Source: Mesorhizobium sp. B4-1-4
GTDB taxonomy: Bacteria; Pseudomonadota; Alphaproteobacteria; Rhizobiales; Rhizobiaceae
Direction of reading: 5' to 3'
DNA length: 64,000 bases
Assembly: GCF_006439395.2 (NCBI RefSeq)
Contig: NZ_CP083950.1
Location: 1,426,001 to 1,490,000 of the forward strand
Part shown: piece by piece, positions 56,151 through 64,000 of the stretch
Layout: each line of letters opens with the position of its first letter
How positions within the stretch are numbered: position 1 is the stretch's first letter
Notes under the pieces: model-generated
What the model was told of the DNA's origin: nothing
Seen by the model: the letters and a program-made list of their open reading frames with translations, nothing else
The model's database searches: none
Translations under genes and position numbers: made by a program

Positions 56151-56399
56151 ATGCTGAGGGTGCAAAAGGTCAAGGTCGACGACATCTACGTGCCCACTGC
56201 GCGCAGGAAGACGCTGCATCCCGAGACGGTGCGGCATCTCGCCGAGAATATACTGGAGAACGGCATGAAGACGCCGATCCAGGTCCGCCACGACGGCAAG
56301 CGCCATGTACTCGTCGAAGGCCTGCATCGTCTGGAAGCAGCCAAGTGGCTCGGCGAGACCGAGATCGACGCTTATCTGGTCCAAGCCAAGCGCCACTGA
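56151..56399 (+). CDS. ParB/sulfiredoxin-like domain protein
   Basis: 82 aa, only the N-terminal ParB-like fold: VKVDDIYVPTARRKTLHPET, HLAENILENGMKTPIQVRHD and HVLVEGLHRLEAAKWLGET (the G-x-x-R-x-x-A-like ParB box, here G-L-H-R). No DNA-binding HTH follows. Small proteins of this kind act as CTPase/nuclease/DNA-modification accessory domains; role unknown. Single gene in a convergent arrangement with the oxygenase gene. Confidence 0.8.
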   Translation: MLRVQKVKVDDIYVPTARRKTLHPETVRHLAENILENGMKTPIQVRHDGKRHVLVEGLHRLEAAKWLGETEIDAYLVQAKRH

Positions 56400-56439
56400 C
56401 GCGAGCCTCGCTGTCTGCCGCGAGATGGCCCGCCTCGGC

Positions 56440-57468
56440 TCAGGAGGCCCGTGTCCGGTGGGGCAGCCTTAGATGCTTGATGCCGCTCATCTCGACGAAA
56501 TTCGTCGCCGAGTCCCAGAGATAATCACCATAAAGAAACGGCTCGAAAGGTTCCGTGCCGCTCAGTGGCAACGGAGCGATCTCGGCATCGACGCGCGGCT
56601 CGTAGAAAAACGGGATCGAAAAACGCACCGTCTTCGGCGCAATCACCCGGTGCCGCGTCGCCCTGACACGTCCGCCGGTCCAGCGCTCCAGCAACTGGCC
56701 GAAATTGACCGCCAGCGTGCCGTTGGCCGGCGGTACGTCAATCCACTCGCCGGCCAGGTTTTTTGCCTGCAAGCCCTCGACGCCGTCCTGCGCCAATAAA
56801 GTGACGAAGCCTGAATCGGCATGTTCGCCGCCGATGATGGTGCGTGTTTCGCCCCGATGGACCGCCGAGAACTGCGGGCCACCAGCATCGGCGCCGGCAT
56901 TGACGTCACGCAGGGGATAGCGGATCAGGCGCAGCGTCGAGATGCCCTGATCGAAATAGGCATCGAAGACCGTCTCCGGCAGGCCAAGCCCGCGGGCGAT
57001 CGACCGCATCAGCGCGTTGCCGACCGTCCCCATCGCTCGATAGTAGTCGGCGGCCGCGGAGCGCCAGCCGGGCAGGGCATTTTCGGCCGGCAAAGGTGTT
57101 GGCTCGCGCAAAGGATCATCGGAAGCCGAAACACGCGTCGGATCGGCAAGGTCAGGCCCCATGTCGATGCCTTCCTTGTAGGAAACGGCTCGCGGCTGCA
57201 GCGGGAACCAGCCGCGGTAGAAATTCTTCTTGGTGCGGTCGAAATTCCAGCGCAGCAGTTTCTGCTTCTCGGCATCGGGAAGCGTGAAGATGCGCAGCAA
57301 TTGCGCGCGCTTGTCCGGCGTCAGCCAGCCATCGCCGGGAAAATCGCGGACCGCCATGAAACCGATGCCCGAGGCGGCGGCCATGATCCGGGCGTCGGTG
57401 CGGTCGCGGGCGGGCGAGGGCGGCCCGAACAGGTCCGCAATCCCGATGGTTTCGATATCCGGCGTCAT
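56440..57468 (-). CDS. Isopenicillin-N-synthase-like 2OG-Fe(II) oxygenase
   Basis: 342 aa. Fe ligands: His/Asp in TRTIIGGEHADSGFVTLL and the distal His in VRATRHRVIAPKTVRFSIPF, with the Arg-Phe-Ser behind for 2-oxoglutarate. The N-terminal part (TIGIADLFGPPSPARDRTDA, FPGDGWLTPDKRAQLLRIF) is typical of plant-like IPNS family dioxygenases. Substrate unknown. Confidence 0.9.
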   Translation of the reverse strand: MTPDIETIGIADLFGPPSPARDRTDARIMAAASGIGFMAVRDFPGDGWLTPDKRAQLLRIFTLPDAEKQKLLRWNFDRTKKNFYRGWFPLQPRAVSYKEGIDMGPDLADPTRVSASDDPLREPTPLPAENALPGWRSAAADYYRAMGTVGNALMRSIARGLGLPETVFDAYFDQGISTLRLIRYPLRDVNAGADAGGPQFSAVHRGETRTIIGGEHADSGFVTLLAQDGVEGLQAKNLAGEWIDVPPANGTLAVNFGQLLERWTGGRVRATRHRVIAPKTVRFSIPFFYEPRVDAEIAPLPLSGTEPFEPFLYGDYLWDSATNFVEMSGIKHLRLPHRTRAS

Positions 57469-57585
57469 GGCTTCCGTTCCACCCGCATCATCATAATCGA
57501 TGACCTTGTATCAAAGCTTTTCAATTGACCCAATCGGTTCCGCCGCTAGCCTGTCGATTACTCTCTCCAAGACTGGATCAGGACG

Positions 57586-57981
57586 ATGGCTGGATATCAG
57601 GGCGGGTGCTTGTGCGGAGCGGTGCGCTATCGTGCCGACGTCGATCCTGTCAACGAACGTATCTGCCATTGCCGGCTTTGCCAGAAGGCGATCGGCGCTG
57701 CCTTCAATGCGCGCGTGCTGTTTCGCATCGACGATGTGACGGTCGAAGGACCGCTGGCGACTGTGAACACCTCGCCGGATCTCAAGCGCGGCTTTTGTCC
57801 GAATTGCGGCACGACGATGTTTTCGCGGCGCGATTCCGCCGGCATCATCGGCATCACCACCGGATCGCTCGACGATCCTTCGCTGTTTCGGCCGCAGATG
57901 CATATCTGGACCGGCTCGAAGCAGCCTTGGCTGGTCCTTGACGACGGCCTGCCGCAATATGAAGGCGCCCCGCCTCCGTAA
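57586..57981 (+). CDS. GFA (glutathione-dependent formaldehyde-activating) family protein
   Basis: 131 aa. Zinc cysteines in YQGGCLCGAVRY, ICHCRLCQKAIGAAF and FCPNCGTTMF, an intact set of the Mss4-like fold. The family name derives from formaldehyde-glutathione adduct formation, but most members have no known function. Starts at ATG 57586, divergent from the oxygenase gene across 117 nt. Confidence 0.93.
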   Translation: MAGYQGGCLCGAVRYRADVDPVNERICHCRLCQKAIGAAFNARVLFRIDDVTVEGPLATVNTSPDLKRGFCPNCGTTMFSRRDSAGIIGITTGSLDDPSLFRPQMHIWTGSKQPWLVLDDGLPQYEGAPPP

Positions 57982-57990
57982 GTACTTCCC

Positions 57991-58011
57991 CCTTCTCCCG
58001 TACGGAGAAGG
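57991..58011 (+). terminator. Hairpin after the GFA gene
   Basis: CCTTCTCC (57991-57998) pairs with GGAGAAGG (58004-58011), loop CGTAC. It is not followed by a clear T run. The sequence also resembles the outer arms of the repeat at 29791, so it may be a remnant of that repeat family. Confidence 0.45.
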
Positions 58012-58137
58012 ACGAACCCGTGCAGTCATGACAAAAAATTAATCCAAATCGTCACGCGATAGCCGGCAAACCGTCATTGGCGGGCCATCTTTGCGTCCTA
58101 TCTATGCTGCGCGGGCCGGCATTCGAGGAGACGACGG

Positions 58138-58335
58138 ATGAACGACAGCATCAGCACCCTGGACGAGCTTTTGAGCGATCCGATGGTCCTGCTTGTGATG
58201 GAGCGCGACCGTGTGCGCCCGGAACAGGTACGCATGCTGCTCGAACGGGTGCGCCGACCATCGGCCGAAGAACCTGTCGTTCCCCCGGCCCATGTGATCG
58301 CCAGGACTTGCCAGAAACCTTGGCTGTGCCCGTAA
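58138..58335 (+). CDS. Small conserved rhizobial protein
   Basis: 65 aa, starting MNDSISTLDELLSDPMVLLV, with a charged helix MERDRVRPEQVRMLLERVRR followed by a proline-rich tail. No domain recognised, but the D-P-M-V-x-L-V-M-x-R-D-x-V core recurs, from memory, in short proteins of other rhizobia. GAGGAGACGACGG just upstream is a good ribosome binding site. Single-gene unit. Confidence 0.7.
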   Translation: MNDSISTLDELLSDPMVLLVMERDRVRPEQVRMLLERVRRPSAEEPVVPPAHVIARTCQKPWLCP

Positions 58336-58527
58336 TTGCTTGCCGTTCTATCCCATGAGAACACAGGCCGGCCTCTTGGGCCGGTCCCGGACGACGTACT
58401 TCGACGCACGGCGCCAGCTTACAAATCCGTAAATTGATTATCCGACCCATGACGGTAAGGCTTGCGCGGGACCGACCGACGCCGGTAACACCTGCGCAAG
58501 CTAGATCTCTCACACACGGAACCCGAC

Positions 58528-59400
58528 ATGGCTGACATCTGCACTCAGGGCGTGGATACGGGCTTTGTCGGCCTGGGATATGCCAAGGTCGCCTTTCTCG
58601 GCCTCGTTCAGGGCATCACCGAATTGCTGCCGATTTCCTCGACCGCCCACATGCGCATCGTGCCGGCGGTGCTTGGCTGGCAGGATCCCGGCTCCGCCTT
58701 CTCCGCGGCCATGCAGCTTGCCGCGCTCGCCGCCGTCGTCAGTTATTTCTGGGGCGATGTCAGGGATCTCGTGTTCGGCTCGCTCGGGGCTCTCGTGCGG
58801 CGCGATTTCGCGGACCGCGACTTTCGGCTGGCTTCCTGGATCGTGCTGGCGACGATCCCGATCGTCATTGCCGGCGTGGCGCTGTCAGGCGTTCTTAATA
58901 CCTGCAATTCGCCGCTGCGCAGCCTGAGCGTGATCGGATGGGCCTGCATCGTCATGGCGGTCCTGCTGGCGCTGGCCGAGATTTTCGCCCGCCACCGCCG
59001 CACCATGGGCGAAGCGTCGCTCGCCGACGCGCTTCTGGTCGGCATCGCCCAGATCGGCGCGCTGATACCCGGCGTCTCACGCTCGGGCTCGACTTTGACG
59101 GCGGCATTGGGGCTCGGCTTCAAACGGGCCGAGGCGGCGCGGTTCTCGTTCCTGCTCGGCCTACCGGCGATCGCGCTGGCCGGTCTGAAGGAACTGTGGG
59201 AACTGCACAAGGTTCACCTTGATGCCCATGGGTGGTCGGTTCTTGCCACGGGGCTGGTCGTCGCCTCGATCTCCGCCTTCTTCGCCATCTGGGGGTTGAT
59301 GCGCGTTCTGGAACGGTTCTCCGCCTGGCCTTTCGTCATCTACCGTGGCCTGCTCGGAGTCGTCCTGTTGCTCGGCGTCGCGATGGGATGGCTGGCCTAG
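58528..59400 (+). CDS. uppP: Undecaprenyl-diphosphatase UppP (BacA)
   Basis: 290 aa, about eight helices. Recycles undecaprenyl pyrophosphate for cell-wall and polysaccharide assembly in the inner membrane. Motif 1 GITELLPISSTAHMRIVPAV (Glu and Ser) and motif 2 IPGVSRSGSTLTAALGL (Ser-Arg-Ser-Gly) are intact. Upstream lies a CTTGCGC/GCGCAAG inverted repeat (58461-58500) with a 26-nt loop ending 28 nt before the ATG, a possible leader structure. Confidence 0.93.
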   Translation: MADICTQGVDTGFVGLGYAKVAFLGLVQGITELLPISSTAHMRIVPAVLGWQDPGSAFSAAMQLAALAAVVSYFWGDVRDLVFGSLGALVRRDFADRDFRLASWIVLATIPIVIAGVALSGVLNTCNSPLRSLSVIGWACIVMAVLLALAEIFARHRRTMGEASLADALLVGIAQIGALIPGVSRSGSTLTAALGLGFKRAEAARFSFLLGLPAIALAGLKELWELHKVHLDAHGWSVLATGLVVASISAFFAIWGLMRVLERFSAWPFVIYRGLLGVVLLLGVAMGWLA

Positions 59401-59545
59401 CCTGGGAACCTGGACCTTGGTGTTGCGCCGTTGCAACCCGCCAAGGCCCATGCGGCTCCCGCAAAGATGTGATCAGCCGCGTTCATTGACTTCGGGACAT
59501 AACCGCCCTTAACGTTCCGTTAACAAAAACGATGGGCGGGGCCGC

Positions 59546-60172
59546 ATGGCATCCTCGACAGGTTGGCGCCGCAAGGCGAAGGGGCTGGGGCTGGCGGTTG
59601 CGCTGACCGCTTTCTGTTCGGCGGCGAGCTTCGCCTATTCCGCGCCCGCGTCCATGGTTATCGGTGGCTCGACCTCCCAGCCGATCGGCCACTATGATTT
59701 TTGCAAGATCCATGTCGCGGAATGCTCCATCCGCTCACCCGATAACGCGCCCGAACATATGACCGGCAAGCTGCTGCACGGGATCACGGCGGTAAATCTC
59801 TCGGTCAACACGCGCGTCAAGCCGATGAGCGACCTCGACAATTACGGCAAGGAGGAATGGTGGGCCTATCCCGACAACGGCTTCGGTGATTGCGAGGACT
59901 ACGCGCTGGAAAAGCGGCGCGAACTCAACAGTTTAGGCATTGCCATCGCCAATCTCCTGATGACGGTGGTGCGCAAGCCCGACGGCGAAGGTCATGCCGT
60001 GCTGACAGTGCGCACCGACAAGGGCGACTTCATCCTCGACAACCTGACCGACAAGGTCCGCCTCTGGAACCAGACCAGCTACCGCTACCTGAAGAGGCAG
60101 GCGAGCGACAACACCGGGCACTGGGTTTCCATTCTTGGCGGCGACGAACAGCTGGTCAGCGCTGTCAAATAG
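59546..60172 (+). CDS. Bacterial transglutaminase-like cysteine protease (BTLCP)
   Basis: 208 aa, signal peptide about 1-34 (AVALTAFCSAASFAYSAPAS). The catalytic Cys is in NGFGDCEDYALEKRRELNSL, His in DGEGHAVLTVRTDKGDFILD and Asp in that same ILDN turn. These periplasmic proteins are often linked with c-di-GMP/LapG-type adhesin processing; here no LapD partner is visible. AT-rich upstream sequence (CCGTTAACAAAAACG) could hold its promoter. Confidence 0.88.
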   Translation: MASSTGWRRKAKGLGLAVALTAFCSAASFAYSAPASMVIGGSTSQPIGHYDFCKIHVAECSIRSPDNAPEHMTGKLLHGITAVNLSVNTRVKPMSDLDNYGKEEWWAYPDNGFGDCEDYALEKRRELNSLGIAIANLLMTVVRKPDGEGHAVLTVRTDKGDFILDNLTDKVRLWNQTSYRYLKRQASDNTGHWVSILGGDEQLVSAVK

Positions 60173-60294
60173 TCTCCGCGGCGCTATGGCGCCCGCTAAA
60201 GGACCGTTCCTGCGTTCTGTTCAAGCCGCCTTCCATTTTGGCGCCCCGCGGTGGTATCCACGTCGCTCGTTGGAGCTGGCAATCCGGTAGGCGC

Positions 60295-61086
60295 ATGGAT
60301 TTTCCGACACTTCTCAACGCCGTCCCGCTGTTGGCGGCCTTCGCCAAGACCGCCCTGCCCCAGGCGATCGCCACGATGATGGCGTTCGGCCAATGGTTCG
60401 CAACGGTACCACCGTGCCGCGGTTTTGCCTTTGAGGCGGCCAGCTATCTCGTCTGCGAGGTCGACCCGAAACGCTATTCGATCGAGCTGTTCTGGAAGGA
60501 TCCAGCTGGTAAACCTTTTCAATCGCTGCACAATCTCGATTATGCTCAGCGCGCGGCCGGCCGCACCATGCTGTTTGCCATCAATGCCGGCATGTATCAC
60601 CCCGACCTCAGGCCGGTCGGCCTCTATATCGAGCGAGGCCAGGAAATGGCTGATGTGAAGACGGGATCGGGAACCGGCAATTTTTCGCTGCAGCCGAATG
60701 GCATCTTCTACATCAGCGGCGGCAAGGCCGCGGTCCGGGCGACAAGGGACTTCGTCAGGAAGCGGCCGCCCACCGACTATGCGACGCAATCCGGGCCGAT
60801 GCTGGTGATCGACGGCCACCTTCATCCGAAATTCCAGTCCGACAGCACCTCGCGCAAGACCCGCGACGGTGTCGGCGTGCGAAAGGACGGTGTCGCGGTC
60901 TTTGCCATTTCGAATGGTGCGGTGACGTTCCATGCATTCGCCCGGCTCTTTCGCGATGCGCTCGGCTGCGACAATGCGCTGTTCCTCGACGGCTCGATTT
61001 CAAGCCTGCTTGCCCCGGCAATCGGCCGCAACGACGATTACTGGAATCTGGGACCGATGATCGGCGTGTTCAGGAAGCGCGGCTAG
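60295..61086 (+). CDS. Phosphodiester glycosidase (NAGPA) family protein
   Basis: 263 aa from the ATG at 60295. A short hydrophobic N-terminus (MDFPTLLNAVPLLAAFAKTA) may be a signal or anchor. The body matches the NAGPA domain: MLFAINAGMYHPDLRPVGLY, GNFSLQPNGIFYISGGKAAV, ATQSGPMLVIDGHLHPKF and CDNALFLDGSISSLLAP. Family members remove or transfer GlcNAc from phosphodiesters. The frame stays open upstream but lacks conservation. Its end overlaps the DedA gene (convergent, 17 nt). Confidence 0.85.
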   Translation: MDFPTLLNAVPLLAAFAKTALPQAIATMMAFGQWFATVPPCRGFAFEAASYLVCEVDPKRYSIELFWKDPAGKPFQSLHNLDYAQRAAGRTMLFAINAGMYHPDLRPVGLYIERGQEMADVKTGSGTGNFSLQPNGIFYISGGKAAVRATRDFVRKRPPTDYATQSGPMLVIDGHLHPKFQSDSTSRKTRDGVGVRKDGVAVFAISNGAVTFHAFARLFRDALGCDNALFLDGSISSLLAPAIGRNDDYWNLGPMIGVFRKRG

Positions 61087-61705
61087 GCTGGCGCTTGCCC
61101 CGGAGCTTGCCGGCGATCACCGCTATGATGACCAAGGCGATGGCTGCGATCACCGCCATGCCGAACAGGCTGGTCGCATCGAGTTCGGGGAGACTGCCGG
61201 CGCCCTTGGCGACCAGCCATCCCGGCGACAGAACGGCTGGAGCCCAGATGATCGCCGACAGGATGTTGGCGATCTGGAAGCGGCGCCGGTTCATGCCCAT
61301 CATGCCCGCGACCAGCGGCACGGTGGCGCGGACCGGGCCGAAGAAGCGGCCGACGAAAACCGCCGCGAAGCCATAACGATGGAAGAACAGCCGCGCCCGG
61401 GCGATCTCGCGCCGGTAGCGATTGAGCGGCCATTTATGGACGACACCGCGTCCGAGCCATTTGCCAAGGAAATAGGAGACGGTGTCGCCGAGCGTCGCAC
61501 CGACCATCGCTGCGAGAAGAACGGGCAAAGGCTGGACAATGCCTGCGCCCACCAGGCCGCCGACGATGACCAGGACCGTGGTGCCGGGCAAGAGGATGCC
61601 GACCAGCACCAGCGATTCACCGAACGCCAGCAGTCCGACCACGACGCCTGCCCAGGCCTGATGGTTTTCGATGAAACAAACGCTCTGGTCGATGAACGAC
61701 TGCAC
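61070..61705 (-). CDS. DedA-family inner-membrane protein
   Basis: 211 aa, five to six helices. Family motifs: FGESLVLVGILLPGTTVLVI, GDTVSYFLGKWLGRGVVHKW and FVGRFFGPVRATVPLVAGMM (the F/Y-x-R-x-x-P-x-x-R motif with charged residues). DedA proteins move undecaprenyl phosphate or related lipids and affect membrane potential. Fits with the UppP gene 1.7 kb away. Confidence 0.92.
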   Translation of the reverse strand: MQSFIDQSVCFIENHQAWAGVVVGLLAFGESLVLVGILLPGTTVLVIVGGLVGAGIVQPLPVLLAAMVGATLGDTVSYFLGKWLGRGVVHKWPLNRYRREIARARLFFHRYGFAAVFVGRFFGPVRATVPLVAGMMGMNRRRFQIANILSAIIWAPAVLSPGWLVAKGAGSLPELDATSLFGMAVIAAIALVIIAVIAGKLRGKRQPSRAS

Positions 61706-61731
61706 GCAAGCTCCCTGATAAAAAGCGTCTC

Positions 61732-62712
61732 TCAGCTGCCGCTATCGAGCAGGCTCCTGAGTTCGTCGAGCTTGTCGTTGACGAGCCAGCCATAATAATT
61801 TTCCACCGGCAGCTTGCGGCCCTTGCCACTGGCGACTGCCGCGCGCAGGTCGGCCGCCCGCTGCCGGGGTTGGCCGACATTGTAGAGCGTGGCCGTTATG
61901 CCCGGATTGCCCGATATGTCGAAGCCCTCCTGTTTGTAGGCGTCGATGGCGTCGCGCACGATCGCCGCGATGTAGACGATGCTGCGGTCCGGATCCATGA
62001 CGTCACGATAGATCGCCTGCGGACGATCTGGCGTCAGCTTGTCATAGCCGCTCACCCTGTTGACCAGGTCGGTCACTTCCAGCGCGGTCAACGGGCTGAT
62101 CTGGCCAAGGCCGAATGTCTGGCCGGCGAAGAAGGGCTGGAAGAACGCCTGCTGGAAGGTCATGGCCTCGTAGGTGACGCTATCGACGCTCTTGCCACAA
62201 TGTTCTACCCAGACCCTGTCGCGGCAACTCCACAGGGCGGCACTGTCTTTGGCCTCGGCGCAGGCCGCGAACTCCGGCCGCTGGACAAAGGTCTGCACCG
62301 GCACGCCCTTGTAGCGGAAGGCAAAGTCGAGGCCGGAATAGGACAGTGCCTTCACATAGTAGGTCTGTACCGAGCCGACGGCGGTGACGTTATAGGTATG
62401 TTCGCCGACAAGCGCGCCGACGATATGGATAGGATCGATATCGTAGGCGGCCGCCACCTGCTTGATGTGCGCCACCAGTTTCTTCTCGTGCTTCAGCAGC
62501 GCGACGATCTTCTCGTATTTTTCCGGGTAGGTGGTCTTGAAGGCGCGCGTTCGCGTCGCGGATGCATCCGGGATTGGCGGTTGCGTTTCGGAGCGATTGC
62601 CGGATGGAACGACGACCAGCCCGCCGGCATGCGCCGTCTCCACCATGAGCGCGCCACTCCAGGAGAGGGCCGCGAGCAGGAGGACCAGGAGAAATCGCTG
62701 CAACGCAATCAT
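61732..62712 (-). CDS. DUF1402 exported protein (lysozyme-like)
   Basis: 326 aa from the ATG at 62712. Signal peptide MIALQRFLLVLLLAALSWSG ending AHA|G. The core has IVGALVGEHTYNVTAVGSVQ and FAGQTFGLGQISPLTALEVT, a lysozyme/lytic-transglycosylase-like arrangement with the conserved Glu and GQIS. DUF1402 is nearly confined to Rhizobiales. Periplasmic; peptidoglycan role inferred. 26 nt downstream of its stop begins the DedA gene, same strand. Confidence 0.85.
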   Translation of the reverse strand: MIALQRFLLVLLLAALSWSGALMVETAHAGGLVVVPSGNRSETQPPIPDASATRTRAFKTTYPEKYEKIVALLKHEKKLVAHIKQVAAAYDIDPIHIVGALVGEHTYNVTAVGSVQTYYVKALSYSGLDFAFRYKGVPVQTFVQRPEFAACAEAKDSAALWSCRDRVWVEHCGKSVDSVTYEAMTFQQAFFQPFFAGQTFGLGQISPLTALEVTDLVNRVSGYDKLTPDRPQAIYRDVMDPDRSIVYIAAIVRDAIDAYKQEGFDISGNPGITATLYNVGQPRQRAADLRAAVASGKGRKLPVENYYGWLVNDKLDELRSLLDSGS

Positions 62713-62949
62713 CGGGCGCCTTTTTTGGGCTCTCGGGGAACGTCGCCGGAGACGCCGCATACTGCTCTCAACAGCCACATCATGGCGCTGTCAAGGCTTG
62801 GGCCGCCATTGACGGCGGATGTCTGAAACGGGTCACAGGTTTGGTAAAAAACTTGATTCAAACTTTATTGGTAATTTCTCGTTCATAACTGAGCCTGGTT
62901 GTCCGTCGGCCGTCGCCTTCGGTCTGTTGCGTTTCGAGTACAGGTCCAG

Positions 62950-64000
62950 ATGCGGTTACCAGGCGTCATCAGTTTCGTGATCGCATCACTGTGCCTTGCC
63001 GGCTGCTCGTCGACATCGGGCATGGATGCGCTCGACGTGCAGAAGCCGTCGAACGAGACCACCAGTTCGGTGGTGCGGCCAAGCGCGCCGATCGCATCCG
63101 TCCCCGTCACCAGGGTCAACAATGCGCGCAAGCGCACTGAGCCCGCGCCCGTGGACGACACTGTTCGCCCCTTTGGCCTTGCGGAGGAGGAAACGGTGGC
63201 GTTTCCGGCGCCCGAATTGCCCGACAGCGTCGATCCGCCGGTCGAGCCGGCAGCCCTGGTCTCGCCTCCGAAACTTTTGTCGCGGGCAGCCCCGCCCATG
63301 CTTGCCGGGCCGATCACGCGCTATGGCTTTCGCGATGCCAAACCGATCAATTTCGGCCGCTCCTCGCCCCGGCATCTTGCCGTGCACGGGGTCGACGTGT
63401 CGCGCTGGCAAGGGAATGTGAATTGGGAGAAGCTACGCGCCCAGGGCGCCAACTTCGCCTACATCAAGGCGACCGATGGCGGCGACCATCTTGATTCGAT
63501 GTTCACCAGGAACTGGCGCGGCGCCGACGCGGCCGGGCTGAAGCGCGGCGCCTATCACTTCTTCTACTGGTGCCGAACCGCCGGCGAGCAGGCCGACTGG
63601 TTCATCCGCAACGTGCCGAAGGTCGAAGGCGCCTTGCCGCCGGTGATCGATGTCGAGTGGAACGGCGACTCCAGCTGCCAGCGGCGGCCGTCGCGCGAAA
63701 AGGTCCTGGAGAAGATGCAGGTGTTCATGGACAAGCTGGAGCGTCACTATGGCCAGCGTCCGATCATCTACACCGCGCCGGATTTCTATCGCGACAATCT
63801 GCAGGGCGCCTTTCTCGACTATCCGTTCTGGCTGCGGGCGGTGGCGAGACATCCGTCAAAGGTCTATCCCGATCGCAAATGGCTGTTCTGGCAATATTCC
63901 GGCTCCGGCCTGTCGCATGGCGTCACCGGCCGCATCGACCTCAACGTTTTCCATGGCGACGAGCGTCAATGGCGCGCCTGGGCCGGCGGTCGGCAGATGA
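62950..64000 (+). CDS. GH25 lysozyme-like lipoprotein (cut by window end)
   Basis: 350 codons visible, no stop before 64000. The N-terminus MRLPGVISFVIASLCLAGCS has a lipobox (CLAGC). A proline-rich linker (residues about 40-130) leads to a GH25 domain starting HLAVHGVDVSRWQGNVNWEK. Catalytic acids lie in LPPVIDVEWNGDSSCQRRPS (Asp-x-Glu), and YIKATDGGDHLDSMFTRNW and WLFWQYSGSGLSHGVTGRID complete the fold. It cleaves the MurNAc-GlcNAc bond of peptidoglycan. Translation was done by hand. Confidence 0.88.
   Translation, partial: MRLPGVISFVIASLCLAGCSSTSGMDALDVQKPSNETTSSVVRPSAPIASVPVTRVNNARKRTEPAPVDDTVRPFGLAEEETVAFPAPELPDSVDPPVEPAALVSPPKLLSRAAPPMLAGPITRYGFRDAKPINFGRSSPRHLAVHGVDVSRWQGNVNWEKLRAQGANFAYIKATDGGDHLDSMFTRNWRGADAAGLKRGAYHFFYWCRTAGEQADWFIRNVPKVEGALPPVIDVEWNGDSSCQRRPSREKVLEKMQVFMDKLERHYGQRPIIYTAPDFYRDNLQGAFLDYPFWLRAVARHPSKVYPDRKWLFWQYSGSGLSHGVTGRIDLNVFHGDERQWRAWAGGRQM

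Overview
The window is high-GC chromosomal DNA of an alphaproteobacterium of the Rhizobiales, most likely Mesorhizobium or a close relative. This rests on the gene order (alaS at the left edge; purB, a DUF1476 gene, purC, purS, purQ, purL, bolA and grxD as a broken purine cluster), on rhizobial-type short proteins (DUF1127, DUF1476, DUF1402, DUF3008) and on intergenic palindromic repeats of the kind scattered through Mesorhizobium genomes. I see no rRNA, tRNA, CRISPR array, prophage or insertion sequence.

Layout. 0-8.5 kb: alaS, a frameshifted SDR/DoxX-like gene, a DUF2269 membrane protein, a GST, icd, a TrmJ-type RNA methylase and murI. 8.5-16 kb: an RNB-domain nuclease, small proteins, rpsD with a structured leader, ttcA, an inositol-phosphatase-family gene, an MFS pump, then grxD and bolA. 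16-31.4 kb: purine genes on the minus strand (purL, purQ, purS, purC, purB) interleaved with kptA, two regulator/small-protein units, GSTs and a composition-odd membrane gene. 32-40 kb: a P1-family peptidase coupled to an orphan ABC binding protein, then a six-gene plus-strand operon for molybdoenzyme (CoxD/CoxE/XdhC/MocA type) maturation with a flavin reductase. 40-45.8 kb: miscellaneous secreted, DUF and redox proteins, a J-domain-like protein and a deletion-damaged class V aminotransferase. 45.8-55.6 kb: a tightly packed minus-strand catabolic operon (amino-acid-type ABC transporter, N,N-dimethylformamidase-like hydrolase, class III aminotransferase, DUF849/BKACE, GNAT, HDAC-like amidohydrolase) with a divergent LysR regulator. 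55.6-64 kb: a thioesterase, ParB-like, 2OG-Fe oxygenase and GFA genes, then an envelope-themed block (UppP, BTLCP, a NAGPA-like phosphodiester glycosidase, DedA, DUF1402, and a GH25 lysozyme cut by the window end).

How the genes work together. PurS, PurQ and PurL form the three-part FGAM synthase, with PurC and PurB acting later in the same pathway. Grx4 and BolA are known partners in [2Fe-2S] handling and sit downstream of purL. The MoxR/CoxE/XdhC/MocA operon should activate a molybdenum hydroxylase encoded outside the window. The 46-55 kb operon reads as uptake, amide hydrolysis, transamination and beta-keto-acid cleavage of an unknown amine or beta-amino acid. It is my best candidate for an undescribed system, although its binding-protein gene carries an apparent single-base frameshift. 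Three genes in the window carry apparent frameshifts (near 3503, 45015 and 54278). They are either genuine decay or sequence errors, and the sequence alone cannot decide.
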